From Liquorilactobacillus sicerae (GTDB lineage Bacteria; Bacillota; Bacilli; Lactobacillales; Lactobacillaceae), in assembly GCF_029916425.1 (NCBI RefSeq), contig NZ_JAHAVQ010000009.1, forward strand, positions 27,269 through 91,268: a DNA stretch of 64,000 nucleotides, read 5' to 3'. Numbering within the stretch: position 1 is the first letter of the stretch; every line of letters begins with the position of its first letter. Below are positions 17,160-26,404 of the stretch, one piece after another. Position numbers and translations under genes: made by a program. Below the pieces are notes generated by a model that saw nothing but the letters and a program-made list of their open reading frames with translations, made no database searches and had not been told where the DNA came from.

Positions 17160-20100
17160 CTAGTTTCCTGGATAATTGCTATCCGGAACATTTTCATCAA
17201 AAGTTACGATTCCCTTTTTTACAAAGGTTGTCATTGTCAACCATAATAAGAAGAGGCAGACAATAATGAAAATCGACAAGACACCGATTGATGTCAAAAT
17301 CTGACCGCTACCTAAACCTGAGTTCAAAGCTTCACGGAAACCAAGAACTGAATAGGTCATTGGCAAATATGGGTTAATGGCTTGGAAGAAGCCGTTCATC
17401 CCATTGGTGATCTGAATTGGGAATGATCCACCACAGGCACCCAACTGGATAACCAGCAAGATCATGGCTACGAAGCGACCCGGATTATTACCCAACATCG
17501 ACATGAACATAATCAGAAACATTGCGGAATATGAGAAGAACAATGCATTCACAACCATCTCAATTGGATGAATTGGAACCAAACCACAAACCATCATAAG
17601 AAGTGTCTCAATCAAAGCATTGCCGGTCGCAACTAACGCTCCAACAGACACTTTGCTTAAGAACCATTCGGTACCAGTTCCAGCTGCAGACATCCGCCGA
17701 ATTGGATAAACCAAGTTGAAGACCAATGAACCAACAAACAAAGCTACTGACAACATGTATGGTGCTAAAGCATAACCATAATTTTGCACTGTACTGTAAT
17801 TGCTGTGTTTCAAATTTGAAGGAGCAGCAAACATATTAGCTGTTTTATTCGATGTCTGAACATTATTGACTTGTTTAGCACCCTTCTTCAATGCAACTGC
17901 CAAAGCTTTATTGCCACTTGCAAGCTCATCAGCACCCTGAGACAGCTGACTTGAATTGTCATTCAACTGTTTAGTTCCACTCGCTAACTGATTGACACCG
18001 GAAGTCAAAGTTGGCACATCGTCGTTCAAGGTGCTCAAACCACTAGCCAACTGAGAAGCACCACTATTCAAAGTTGAACTATTGTTGGTAAGAGTCTGCG
18101 TGCCAGAAGCTAATTCACTAACACCAGAGACCAACGTTGGTACTTTACTATTCAAAGTCCCTAATCCACTGGAAAGCTGTGAAGCACCGGAAGTTGCTGA
18201 AGAAACTCCAGCTGTATATGTCTCAGTTCCACTTGTTAACTGTGTTGACCCGTTAAGTAACTGATTAATTCCACTTACTAACGTTGGTGTTGACGAATTT
18301 AAAGTCCCTACTCCAGAATTAATATTTTGTGCGCCCGTATTCAATGCAGAAATTTGTGACTTCAAATTATCCCAACTACTTAACAGGTTAGTTAACTTAA
18401 CTTTATTAGCAGCGTAAACCGTTTTAGCTCCAGAAATAGAATTGAGCTGTTCAATTTGATCATCTGTAATTTTCGAAGCCGATTTGGTTAATACTAACAA
18501 GTCTGATTTATTATTAAGTACTCCATTTACTAACTCAATCTGTGTTTTTATTGTGCTAACATCGCTATCTGTCAAAGAAGTATTTTGTAATTTTGATTGC
18601 AAGCTTAGAATTGAATTGTAATCTTTCATTTGGGTTTCCATTACTTTAACCTGGGCACCAATAACTTGAGCCAAAACTGTTGGCCCTTTTGCTTGACTAA
18701 TGTCTCCATTCTTGATTTCACCTAAAATAGCATTTATTGACGCTCCTAAGGAACTGTCACTACTTATAGTGACAGAACCTGACATCAGCCCTGAAATAAA
18801 TGATGATGGGTTACTACTAATAGCCGTTAACTCTTGTTGAGCTTTACTAACACTCAACGTTTCCCCGTTTATAGTAGGTAAAACAGTCGCCATCAGGGTA
18901 TTTAACTGAGTCTTTATTGTACTAATATTGTCAAGTATTGTAAGAATATCATTTAACTGAGATTGTAATTTTGTTAAAGAAGTGCTATCCGTCTGGTTCA
19001 ACAATTGCTTTAAACTTTCATTATCATTTAAATTTTTAGCAGACGATACTAATTGTGACAAATTACTAGTATCTGTTTGTTCCAATTCATTCCCAATATT
19101 CATCAGATTATTCAACATTGTTTTGTTATCGTCAGTTAGTAAACCATCCACACTACTATTTAACGTAGATATACCTTCACTCAGTTGCTCTGTACCATTT
19201 TTTAGTTCAGCTATTTTATCTGGCATATCTTTAGTTTGGGAACTAAGCTCTGATAATCCACTATTTATCTTTGTATTAGCACTATTTAGACTATTCGAAT
19301 TACTGCTTAAGTTTTCTAATCCAGAAACCAAACTATTCGAACCCGTAGCTAGTTGACTGACACCACTTGCCAAAGTACCAGTACTGCTATTTAAAGTTTG
19401 AGTACCAGAATTAACTTTAGCAACTCCAGCGGTATATTCCTTAATACCTGAACTTAGAGCAGTTGCACCAGTTGTCAGCTTAAGCACACCTGAGCTTAAT
19501 GGAACGACACCCGTTTGTAGCTCAATTACTCCATCATTGACTTTGGCAACCCCGGCCGTATAGGTATTGATCCCATCAGACAAGGTGTTTGACCCGGTCT
19601 TCAGTTTATGAGCCCCAGTAGCTGCTGTATTAAAGCCCTTGCCAACCTTTTTGATCATTGCGAACATTGTCTTTGCATAGGCCTTTGAAACTGATTTACG
19701 AACTTGGGCATTTAACTGTTTAACACCCTCTTCACTGATAACTTTTCCAATATAGTTCAGTGAATCATTCGTCTTGTATTTCAACTGCATTTTTTTGGGA
19801 TTTTTATCCAAGACCGTGGTTGCATTCTTAGAAAAATTCTTAGGAATTGTCACAACCATATAGTATTTTTTATGACTGATTCCATATTTTGCTTTCGAAG
19901 CTGACACAAAATGCCACTCCAAATCATGATTCTTTTTCAATTTCTTAATTAAGTCATGACCAACCTGCATCTTCTTACCGTTATATTTGACTGGCTGATC
20001 TTCATTAACGACCGCCACCGGTAATGATCCCGAATTTCCGTAAGGATCCCAAACTGACTTCAAGAAGAAAACCGAGTACAAAAAAGGAATAATCATAATC

Positions 20101-20168
20101 GCACAAATCGTTGCAATCAGCAGCTTGTGTTCCCCCATGTGTTTGAACTCGCTTTTAATCATTTTCAA
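17160..20168 (-). CDS. YhgE/Pip-family membrane protein with a long repeat region
   Basis: A 1002-residue membrane protein of the YhgE/Pip (phage infection protein) group. One span sits at the N-terminus (about 16-36), then the conserved LPVAVVNEDQPV segment, then some 600 residues of degenerate heptad-like units of the LASGxxxL/TLNSGxxxL kind (about 185-790), then five spans (about 800-985). Such proteins share the ABC-2 membrane fold; some serve as phage receptors and others link to ESX/T7-type secretion. The role here is unknown. The likely start is a TTG seven bases after GAGGTG. It looks monocistronic, with its own terminator. Confidence 0.85.
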   Translation of the reverse strand: MKMIKSEFKHMGEHKLLIATICAIMIIPFLYSVFFLKSVWDPYGNSGSLPVAVVNEDQPVKYNGKKMQVGHDLIKKLKKNHDLEWHFVSASKAKYGISHKKYYMVVTIPKNFSKNATTVLDKNPKKMQLKYKTNDSLNYIGKVISEEGVKQLNAQVRKSVSKAYAKTMFAMIKKVGKGFNTAATGAHKLKTGSNTLSDGINTYTAGVAKVNDGVIELQTGVVPLSSGVLKLTTGATALSSGIKEYTAGVAKVNSGTQTLNSSTGTLASGVSQLATGSNSLVSGLENLSSNSNSLNSANTKINSGLSELSSQTKDMPDKIAELKNGTEQLSEGISTLNSSVDGLLTDDNKTMLNNLMNIGNELEQTDTSNLSQLVSSAKNLNDNESLKQLLNQTDSTSLTKLQSQLNDILTILDNISTIKTQLNTLMATVLPTINGETLSVSKAQQELTAISSNPSSFISGLMSGSVTISSDSSLGASINAILGEIKNGDISQAKGPTVLAQVIGAQVKVMETQMKDYNSILSLQSKLQNTSLTDSDVSTIKTQIELVNGVLNNKSDLLVLTKSASKITDDQIEQLNSISGAKTVYAANKVKLTNLLSSWDNLKSQISALNTGAQNINSGVGTLNSSTPTLVSGINQLLNGSTQLTSGTETYTAGVSSATSGASQLSSGLGTLNSKVPTLVSGVSELASGTQTLTNNSSTLNSGASQLASGLSTLNDDVPTLTSGVNQLASGTKQLNDNSSQLSQGADELASGNKALAVALKKGAKQVNNVQTSNKTANMFAAPSNLKHSNYSTVQNYGYALAPYMLSVALFVGSLVFNLVYPIRRMSAAGTGTEWFLSKVSVGALVATGNALIETLLMMVCGLVPIHPIEMVVNALFFSYSAMFLIMFMSMLGNNPGRFVAMILLVIQLGACGGSFPIQITNGMNGFFQAINPYLPMTYSVLGFREALNSGLGSGQILTSIGVLSIFIIVCLFLLWLTMTTFVKKGIVTFDENVPDSNYPGN

Positions 20169-20567
20169 TTGTTCTCACCTCAGCCTCTCACTTCGTTTAG
20201 TTTCATTATCTACTTTAATAATCCATAATATACACTAAATATCTATGAAAGACAACAAAATCGACATCAAATATCCACGAAAAATTTGTTTTTTTCAAAT
20301 TTCCTTCAAATTTAACCAGCTTTTTCTGAAAATAACAAAGAAAATCAGCTAGCAAACTTTAAGTTCATTTGCTAGCTGATTTTCATTTAGTTATTCAGTT
20401 TTCTGGAAAAATTCCATAAAAGATGATCTCTTACCTGGTACCGATCGTTTCCAAAAATCAAATTCTTATTTTCTGCAAATAACCACCATTAAGCAAAATC
20501 TAGGTTAGCTTGCGTAACATCAAGGCCAGCTGCTGTAGCTGCTTAATTTTTATTTTGACGTTCTTAT
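20169..20567. other. Intergenic region with one long inverted repeat
   Basis: 399 bp between two minus-strand genes. AAAATCAGCTAGCAAA (20341-20356) pairs perfectly with 20368-20383 around an 11-base loop, a likely terminator for dacA or a bidirectional stop. The rest should hold the promoter of the YhgE-like gene. I saw no coding signal. Confidence 0.6.
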
Positions 20568-21908
20568 TTAAAATAAATTACTAAAAAAATTTTTAATTGC
20601 TCGACCCATGATTACAAAGATGTTAGCTTTTTGAATTTTTTGACTATTAACAGCCTTAACCTGCAAGCTGGAAGCACCATCTAAGTATTGAAGCTTTTGA
20701 CCTTTGACTGTCAGGTTTAAAGTACCGATTTGCTTATTTTTAGCAATTGGTGCAGCTAAGCCATTCTTTTGATAAAGTTTTTTATTGCCAGTTAATTTAG
20801 CTTTCAAATTGCTGCTGGAAAGTCCGCGCTTGAGCCAAATTTCTGAAGACTGACCCGTAATTGCTTTAGCCGTTAATTCTTTACCATGATAAACTGGCAA
20901 ACTATTTGCTCCCTTATAACTCTGATTAGCTTTGATCTTCGTGTAAGTGAAGTTGTTGTAAACATATGACATTAATTTCTGCGTCTGAACAAATCTTGAG
21001 GTATCCTCCTGATTCTTATGTTGAGCACCCAAAACGACGGTAATGATCCGATGACCATCTTTATGAACTGTCCCGGTAAAGTCAGCACCAGCCGAATCAG
21101 AAGTCCCTGTTTTCAAACCATCAACTGGTAATTCGGTATAAGCCTTGGCCAAACCTTTTAGCATCCAGTTCCAATTCTCCATTTCAGTTTCTGTTGTTCC
21201 ATTATTAAATTTCATCCGAGCAATTTTAGTTGTCTGCAAAACCTCTGGATAAGCTTTTAACAATTTTTGTGCAACTAAAGCCATTTCAGCAGCAGAAAGT
21301 TTATTTTCAGCTGAATCCGCAACCCCTGGATACTTTGCACTGCCAACTTGACCATTTGGCAAACCAGAAACTGTATTGATCTCAGCATCTTTAATCCCCC
21401 AGCTCTTCAATAAAGCTCGCATTTGATCAACAAACGTTTTTTGTGAACCAGCAACTGCATTTGCCAAAGCCATCACCGCACCGTTGGCCGAATAAATCAG
21501 ACTAGCTTGATACAACTGACGAACCGTATACTTATGATTCTTCAATAAGGGCACATTTGATAACGAAGTATCTTGACTGACTTTATAGGAAGCTGAATCA
21601 ACTGAAATTTTTTGATTCCAGCTGAGCTTGCCTTTTTTAATTGCTTGCAAAACCAAATAAATTGAAATCAATTTGGTCATTGAAGCAATTGGTAATGATT
21701 GATTGGCATTTTTACTGTAGAGCACCTGACCGGTTTTAGCATCAATGGCAATCGCACCCTTAACATCAAGGCTCAAATTGCTGGTAGATGTATCATTGAT
21801 GGTAGTTGCTTTAGCCGAACTGACAGCTCCACCAGTTGCTCCAATAGCTGCAAACGTCATAACTGCGGTAACTAAACTGATCAAAAACTTCTTAGTTTTC
21901 TTAAACAT
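20568..21908 (-). CDS. dacA: D-alanyl-D-alanine carboxypeptidase (PBP5-like)
   Basis: The 446-residue enzyme trims the terminal D-Ala from peptidoglycan stem peptides outside the membrane. A signal peptide covers about residues 1-34. The serine motif is S76-MT-K79, the second motif S140-A-N142 and the third KTG in GLKTGTSDSAG (about 265). A beta-rich C-terminal domain follows and the last 15 residues (GRAIKNFFSNLF) look like the amphipathic membrane anchor of PBP5-type proteins. AAGGG lies nine bases before the ATG. The VanRS-like two-component system lies 75 bp upstream and may control it; the HK terminator separates the transcripts. Confidence 0.92.
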   Translation of the reverse strand: MFKKTKKFLISLVTAVMTFAAIGATGGAVSSAKATTINDTSTSNLSLDVKGAIAIDAKTGQVLYSKNANQSLPIASMTKLISIYLVLQAIKKGKLSWNQKISVDSASYKVSQDTSLSNVPLLKNHKYTVRQLYQASLIYSANGAVMALANAVAGSQKTFVDQMRALLKSWGIKDAEINTVSGLPNGQVGSAKYPGVADSAENKLSAAEMALVAQKLLKAYPEVLQTTKIARMKFNNGTTETEMENWNWMLKGLAKAYTELPVDGLKTGTSDSAGADFTGTVHKDGHRIITVVLGAQHKNQEDTSRFVQTQKLMSYVYNNFTYTKIKANQSYKGANSLPVYHGKELTAKAITGQSSEIWLKRGLSSSNLKAKLTGNKKLYQKNGLAAPIAKNKQIGTLNLTVKGQKLQYLDGASSLQVKAVNSQKIQKANIFVIMGRAIKNFFSNLF

Positions 21909-21963
21909 TTTTCGGGTCCCTTCACTCTGATAAAATTTAACGATCTATTCTAGAATAACCAAA

Positions 21964-21993
21964 AAAGATTAGTCTGACAACGACTAATCTGCA
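21964..21993 (-). terminator. Terminator overlapping the end of the histidine kinase gene
   Basis: AGATTAGTC (21966-21974) pairs with GACTAATCT (21982-21990), followed by TTTTTT on the minus strand. The upstream arm includes the last codon and stop of the kinase gene. Confidence 0.8.
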
Positions 21994-23168
21994 ATTTTTT
22001 TTCTTTTCTGATCATCCTTTTTTGGTTGATCAATTGGCAACTCGATCACAAACTTAGTCCAGTTTTCATCGGATTCCGCATGGATCTTACCGTTGTGCAG
22101 TTCAACAATGCTTTGAGCAATTGCTAAGCCTAAGCCACTGCCGCCAGTTGCCTTTGAGCGTGATCTTTCTACTCGATAAAAACGATCAAATAATTTATTT
22201 AATGAACCCTTTGGAATTGGTGTACCATTATTGGCAACAGTGATCTCAATCGCAGTGGCTGACATTTTACGAGCCTGCAGAACCAGCTTGGTCGCTCCCT
22301 GCCCATATTTAAAAGCATTGGTGATCAAATTATTGAATACGCGAACCATTTTTTGAGAATCAGCTTCCATTTTCAAGTCATCATTGGAAAACTCCGTGGT
22401 GATTTCCAGCTGGTTTTTCTTAGCCTCTAATTCAAACATCACTGCCAATTGATCCAACAGTTGTTTCAAATCAATCTTCGACAAATTCAACGGCGTAGTT
22501 GGTTGGCGAACCTTGGTGTATTCAAACAAATCATCAGCTAGGGTCTTCATTTGCCGGGCTTTCTCAAAAGCCGTATGGGTGTACTTCAGTAACTCTGCTT
22601 GTGAATGATACTGGCGATCTTCAATCAAGCCTAAATAACCGATAATTGAAGTCAACGGCGTACGAATATCATGGCTGACATTGGTGATCAACTCATCTTT
22701 GGAACGTTCAATCTGGCGTTCTTCTTCCATTGAGTTCAGTGCACTATCGACTAAGGCATTGATACTAGTAATTACTCGCTGCATATTTCCCGGCAACTGA
22801 AAAGGTATCCGATGGTTTAGATGTCCATCCGCAATATAATGCAACTCAGCAATCACATGCTGGAGCTGCATTTGCCGATAGCGCCGGATCAACCGCCAAT
22901 AAACGACGAAAACATCAATAATTGACATTATACAAATAAACAGCCAGCCCCAACTCCAAAAACGGATATTATTTGGCCCAAACGATAGCGACATTTTAAT
23001 TTGAAAAATTCCATTTGCCAACCCTGGATTAGATTCAATCATCTGATCTAACAAAACATACACGGACAAATTCAGCAGCAGCAATAAAATAATTGTTACT
23101 ACCCCTTCGCCAAAAAGTTCGCTTTTTTCGCGGGCTGTTAGTTTCAATTGTCCATCATCCCCAGCCAT
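21984..23168 (-). CDS. Sensor histidine kinase, VanS-like
   Basis: A 394-residue membrane kinase with two spans (about 19-41 and 70-92) around a short extracytoplasmic loop, then a HAMP-like linker, a dimerisation helix with the phospho-acceptor His in NVSHDIRTPLTSI (about 172), and an ATPase domain with NNLITNAFKYG (N box), VANNGTPIP (G1) and GGSGLGLAI (G2). The small sensor loop suggests it detects a membrane-close signal such as cell-wall stress, which is inference. Its ATG shares one base with the stop of the response regulator gene. It partners that regulator. Confidence 0.92.
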   Translation of the reverse strand: MAGDDGQLKLTAREKSELFGEGVVTIILLLLLNLSVYVLLDQMIESNPGLANGIFQIKMSLSFGPNNIRFWSWGWLFICIMSIIDVFVVYWRLIRRYRQMQLQHVIAELHYIADGHLNHRIPFQLPGNMQRVITSINALVDSALNSMEEERQIERSKDELITNVSHDIRTPLTSIIGYLGLIEDRQYHSQAELLKYTHTAFEKARQMKTLADDLFEYTKVRQPTTPLNLSKIDLKQLLDQLAVMFELEAKKNQLEITTEFSNDDLKMEADSQKMVRVFNNLITNAFKYGQGATKLVLQARKMSATAIEITVANNGTPIPKGSLNKLFDRFYRVERSRSKATGGSGLGLAIAQSIVELHNGKIHAESDENWTKFVIELPIDQPKKDDQKRKKIAD

Positions 23169-23857
23169 TAACGTGTTTCAACTTTATAACCAACACCCCA
23201 GACAGTTTGGATCACTTTCTCACCATTAGTAGCTGCTTCGATTTTATCCCGCAGATGACTGACATGCACCATGACCGTCTTAGCTGAAACCACCGATTCC
23301 TGCTGCCAAACCCGTTCAAAGATTTCATCAGCCGAAAAAACTCGGTTGGGATGGCTGGACAAAAGATATAAGATGCCAAACTCCAAGGCTGTCAACTGAA
23401 TCGATTTACCCTCAGTTGTTTTGACTTCATGTGAATCTTTATTAATCACCAGCGGACCGATCTCTAACATATCCGGAACATCATTTTTGACATCATGTTG
23501 CGAACGCCGCAATAAAGATTTGATCCGCGCCATAACTTCCAATGGATTAAATGGCTTCGTCACATAGTCATCTGCCCCTTGGATCAACCCTTGAATCTTA
23601 TCTAAATCACCAGTCTTTGCGGAAAGCAGCAAAACCGGGATTTGTGAATCTTTGCGTACCTGTTTTAAGACCTCAATTCCATCCATCTCCGGCATCATGA
23701 TATCCAGAATCATTAAAGCAATTTCGGGATGAGTGTTTAACTTTGTTATCGCCTCTTTGCCATTATAAGCCTTAACTATTTCATAACCTTCATTTTTGAT
23801 ATAAATACTAAGCAATTCAACAATATCTTTATCATCATCTACAACTAATATTTTCAT
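23168..23857 (-). CDS. OmpR-family response regulator, VanR-like
   Basis: The 229-residue regulator has an N-terminal receiver domain with the acidic pocket (VVDDDKD, 6-11), phospho-acceptor D52 (LDIMMPEMDG) and Lys in LLSAKTGD, and a C-terminal winged helix ending WGVGYKVETR. I chose the ATG at 23857 because AAGGAG lies seven bases upstream and MKILVVDDD is the normal family start; a longer frame to 23941 has no support. It is the first gene of a two-gene operon with the kinase. Confidence 0.93.
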   Translation of the reverse strand: MKILVVDDDKDIVELLSIYIKNEGYEIVKAYNGKEAITKLNTHPEIALMILDIMMPEMDGIEVLKQVRKDSQIPVLLLSAKTGDLDKIQGLIQGADDYVTKPFNPLEVMARIKSLLRRSQHDVKNDVPDMLEIGPLVINKDSHEVKTTEGKSIQLTALEFGILYLLSSHPNRVFSADEIFERVWQQESVVSAKTVMVHVSHLRDKIEAATNGEKVIQTVWGVGYKVETR

Positions 23858-24084
23858 AAGCTTACTCCTTAAAAAGTTAATGTAGTTCTTTAAACTCCCA
23901 TGCCTTGTTTTATTTGTACTATCCAAAGCACCGTGCATCAAATCTTTCTCAACTGCACTTTATAACACTATTGTAACAAACTACACCATTATCGTATCTA
24001 AAGAATTATTTAAAATCAAGGGATTTAATATTTATCTCTAATTAATTCTTTAAAAATTCAATTGTTAAAGTTACCAAGAAAAAC

Positions 24085-24262
24085 TTGACACCTATTAGCC
24101 CGCACTGATTTAGTATAAAGCTCCAAAGGCCCATACCATAATAGAATAGCAACGAAAGCCACTTCAAAAGCGGTGACAGAACTACAAAAGCAACTTATTT
24201 GTCATCCTGTAACTTGCCAAAGTTATGACAGGTAGTTTCCTTATTTATGGTGTTTATCGATA
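24085..24262 (+). ncRNA. Probable antisense RNA antitoxin to the holin-like toxin
   Basis: A TTGACA at 24085 on the plus strand and downstream A/T-rich hexamers (TATAAA at 24114 is too far, TTTAGT at 24109 has 18-base spacing) suggest a promoter. The RNA would run towards the 3' end of the toxin gene, crossing a hairpin (CCTG-TAACTT-gcca-AAGTTA-tga-CAGG, about 24214-24237) that could end transcripts from both sides. This convergent layout, antitoxin RNA overlapping the toxin mRNA tail, is the usual design of type I toxin-antitoxin loci. The exact ends are guesses. Confidence 0.4.
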
Positions 24263-24369
24263 TAACTGCGCAGTGCGATTAAAAGCGTGCCAAATTGTAA
24301 CATCAATGAGGATGTCTGGAAGATACTGATTGACTTAAAATATTTACGAAGCTTATTCCATGTTTCCAT
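24241..24369 (-). CDS. Holin-like type I toxin, 42 residues
   Basis: A minus-strand ORF starting METWNKLRKY whose second half, FQTSSLMLQFGTLLIAL followed by RSYIDKHHK, matches the Hol_Tox pattern: a Phe/Ser-rich start, one membrane span with an FG pair, then a short basic tail with DKH. Such peptides insert into the membrane and are held off by an antisense RNA. The start is not certain: the usual members start close to the span, and no strong ribosome site precedes this ATG. A 13-bp stem-loop (24409-24439) lies upstream, in the probable 5' leader. Confidence 0.55.
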   Translation of the reverse strand: METWNKLRKYFKSISIFQTSSLMLQFGTLLIALRSYIDKHHK

Positions 24370-24408
24370 GGCATCTTGCAAAGAAAGAAACGGCCATTGT
24401 CCTTAAAC

Positions 24409-24439
24409 TTCTTGCTTAATCCGTTAGATTAAGCAAGAA
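24409..24439. terminator. Perfect 13-bp inverted repeat
   Basis: TTCTTGCTTAATC and GATTAAGCAAGAA flank a five-base loop, 22 bases after the stop of the YiiX-like gene. The following T-run is weak, so it may be a terminator or a structured leader of the toxin mRNA. Confidence 0.5.
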
Positions 24440-24460
24440 ATCCATTAATAGACGTGTATT

Positions 24461-25027
24461 TTACCTTGCCAAACTACCCAGTCTTTGTAAATTTTGCGGG
24501 ACATTTTCCTTGATCAATGAATTGGGACTGCTGCCAGGCTCACCATTTGGAATTGGCAAGCCTAAGTGCTGATAATAAGCTTGCCACTCCGGCAAAACTG
24601 TCTGCCGCGGTCCAAAACTCATTGGCTGCTCGTGAAAAATTGCCGCCGGCTTAAAAGCCTCACAAATAAACTCTGAACAATAGCATCCTGGCTGATTTTT
24701 AATAAAGCTGTGATTATATGGCTGACCTAATAAAGCCTCCGCCCTGGCAGTTGCTTGCTCAAAATCTATTTTGGTATCAATCAAGCGGTAAACATCGATC
24801 ACTCGGTTTGGCTGATCAGCTAAAAAATCTGCCAGCGATTGACGAATGCAGCCACGTTTTTGATCTGCATGTAAAACAAAATAATTGCGATTTTGCTGTT
24901 TTATTAAGGCAACGTGCGTATAATTAGTCTGACTTAAATCATCTTTCGTACTCGCAGCGATCAAGCGAGAAAGTTTCTCCGTTGAAGCTTGGATAAATAA
25001 AAGATCACCAGTTTTTAATTCAAGCAC
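24461..25027 (-). CDS. YiiX/YebB-like papain-fold (NlpC/P60 superfamily) hydrolase
   Basis: A cytoplasmic protein of 188 residues with the permuted NlpC/P60 layout: LKTGDLLFIQ at the start, a His in YTHVALI (about 40) and the Cys in GCYCSEFICEAF (about 125), the order found in YiiX/YebB-like proteins. There is no signal peptide. The substrate is unknown; related folds act on amide or acyl bonds. A GTG at 25027 lies six bases after GGAGGG, whereas the ATG two codons upstream touches that site, so I prefer the GTG. The nearest gene on this strand downstream is the 42-residue toxin. Confidence 0.75.
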   Translation of the reverse strand: MLELKTGDLLFIQASTEKLSRLIAASTKDDLSQTNYTHVALIKQQNRNYFVLHADQKRGCIRQSLADFLADQPNRVIDVYRLIDTKIDFEQATARAEALLGQPYNHSFIKNQPGCYCSEFICEAFKPAAIFHEQPMSFGPRQTVLPEWQAYYQHLGLPIPNGEPGSSPNSLIKENVPQNLQRLGSLAR

Positions 25028-25385
25028 CTGCATCCCTCCAAGTTAAGTTTCAGTTGTCCAAACACTTTACGCGAATTTTGCTACTTAACTTAATAGCCAT
25101 TTTCAATTCACAGGAAGTTTAATGATTCACATTTTTTGAAAAATTCCTGCTGGGAAACAATCAAAAGTCTAAATTGTAATAAACATCAGCTTTGCCTTTT
25201 TCAATACCCGTCATCAATTGCTGACTCCATGGATATTAGATTTAAATGTTAGGCAGCAGATCATTCGATTCAACCAACTTCTTCGCCGAGTTTATTCCTA
25301 ACTGGATAATCTTCCCCAAGCTGCTCCTTGTTTTCGCTTTTAAAATGCGTTAAGATGCTTTTAATATACTTGGAGGTGCTACTTT
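25028..25385. other. Intergenic between divergent genes
   Basis: About 350 bp holding the start regions of two divergent genes. Short minus-strand stretches look coding-like (SQQLMTGIEKGKADVYYN near 25.15-25.23 kb) but are broken by stops and have no start; they may be an old remnant. No hairpin or promoter pair stood out. Confidence 0.4.
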
Positions 25386-25940
25386 ATGTTTTCATATCAA
25401 GTCGACAACCAAATTGTTTTGGCGTTGCCGCGGCCCGAAATCGACAGTCCAGCATTATTCGCCTTGATCATTGCCAGTCGCAAAAAACTAATTACCTGGT
25501 TGCCTTGGGTTTTGAAAATTAAATCAGTTGAAGATGAACAGAATTTTTTAAAATCCGTTTGTCAACATTTTGGTACAGGAAAATCACTCAATACAGTTAT
25601 CTACTATGAAAATCAGCCAGCTGGAATGATCAGTTTTAATCAATTTAGAAAAATTGATCAAAGTGCCGACATTGGCTATTGGCTGGGAACCAAATTTACC
25701 CATAAAGGCATCATGCAACGTTCTGTCAAAGCCATGTGCCAATTAGGATTTGCTGATTATCAGCTTAACAAAATTGTGATCAACGCAGCCATTGAAAACC
25801 AATCGAGCAATCGTGTGGCTCAGAGCTGTGGCTTTCATTTTGACGGTGTTTTGCGCGCCAATGAGTATCTAATTGATGGACGTTTCCATGATGAAAATCA
25901 TTGGTCACTGCTAAAAGCAGAATGGGAACAACGCAGATAG
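25386..25940 (+). CDS. RimL-type GNAT N-acetyltransferase
   Basis: A 184-residue acetyltransferase of the ribosomal-protein (RimJ/RimL) style. Landmarks are the conserved TWLPWV near residue 37, the DIGYWLGTKFTHKGIMQRSV stretch (about 99-118), which covers the acetyl-CoA pyrophosphate loop, and NQSSNRVAQSCGFHFDGVLR near the C-terminus. It probably modifies the N-terminus of a protein or a small amine; the target is unknown. GGAGGTG lies seven bases before the ATG. It is a single plus-strand gene convergent with the HIT gene, ten bases apart. Confidence 0.88.
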   Translation: MFSYQVDNQIVLALPRPEIDSPALFALIIASRKKLITWLPWVLKIKSVEDEQNFLKSVCQHFGTGKSLNTVIYYENQPAGMISFNQFRKIDQSADIGYWLGTKFTHKGIMQRSVKAMCQLGFADYQLNKIVINAAIENQSSNRVAQSCGFHFDGVLRANEYLIDGRFHDENHWSLLKAEWEQRR

Positions 25941-25949
25941 GCGGTCAAC

Positions 25950-26324
25950 TCAGATTTTAGCTGGCGGTAAACCATTTCTAATGCCGCCGGTTGGATCAGG
26001 TACATCACCCTGATAACGCGGCATTAAGTGAATATGGCAGTGCATAATTGTTTGGCCCCCATATTTACCAATATTAACACCCAAATTGTAACCATCTGGC
26101 GAGAACTTTTGATCGATCAAAGCCTTGCCGCGATGTAAAAGTTCATTGATTGCCAAGAGCTCCGCTTCATTTAAATCGAAGAAGGTTAATTTGTGAGCTT
26201 TAGGAATTACCAACAAATGCCCTGGATTGACCGGATGGATATCCCAAAAAGCTGCTGCCAACTCATTTTCCATAACTATTTTTAATTGATTACGTTGACA
26301 AAAAATACACTCTGAATCAGTCAT
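25950..26324 (-). CDS. HIT-family nucleotide hydrolase
   Basis: This 124-residue protein has the histidine triad HCHIHLMPRY (about 95-104) and the early CIFC pair (about 6-9) of Hint/Hit proteins, plus the HPVNPGHLLVIPKAH strand. Members hydrolyse nucleoside phosphoramidates or dinucleotides. The frame and length are normal. It is close to the upstream Nramp-like gene (about 80 bp) on the same strand and could be co-transcribed, but a functional link is not evident. Confidence 0.92.
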   Translation of the reverse strand: MTDSECIFCQRNQLKIVMENELAAAFWDIHPVNPGHLLVIPKAHKLTFFDLNEAELLAINELLHRGKALIDQKFSPDGYNLGVNIGKYGGQTIMHCHIHLMPRYQGDVPDPTGGIRNGLPPAKI

Positions 26325-26404
26325 CTAGCTCACTCTTTTCATTTTCAATTCACTTCCAGTTTAAAGCAATTCAAACATTTGTCTAGCTAAAATAAGCTTT
26401 TACC

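Noticed and set aside
17160..20168. Plus-strand frames opposite the YhgE-like repeats
   Set aside because: Repetitive coding sequence gives open mirror frames; composition follows the real gene.
24085..24260. A riboswitch upstream of a metabolic gene
   Set aside because: The RNA faces the 3' end of a minus-strand toxin ORF and no plus-strand gene follows; no known aptamer consensus was met.
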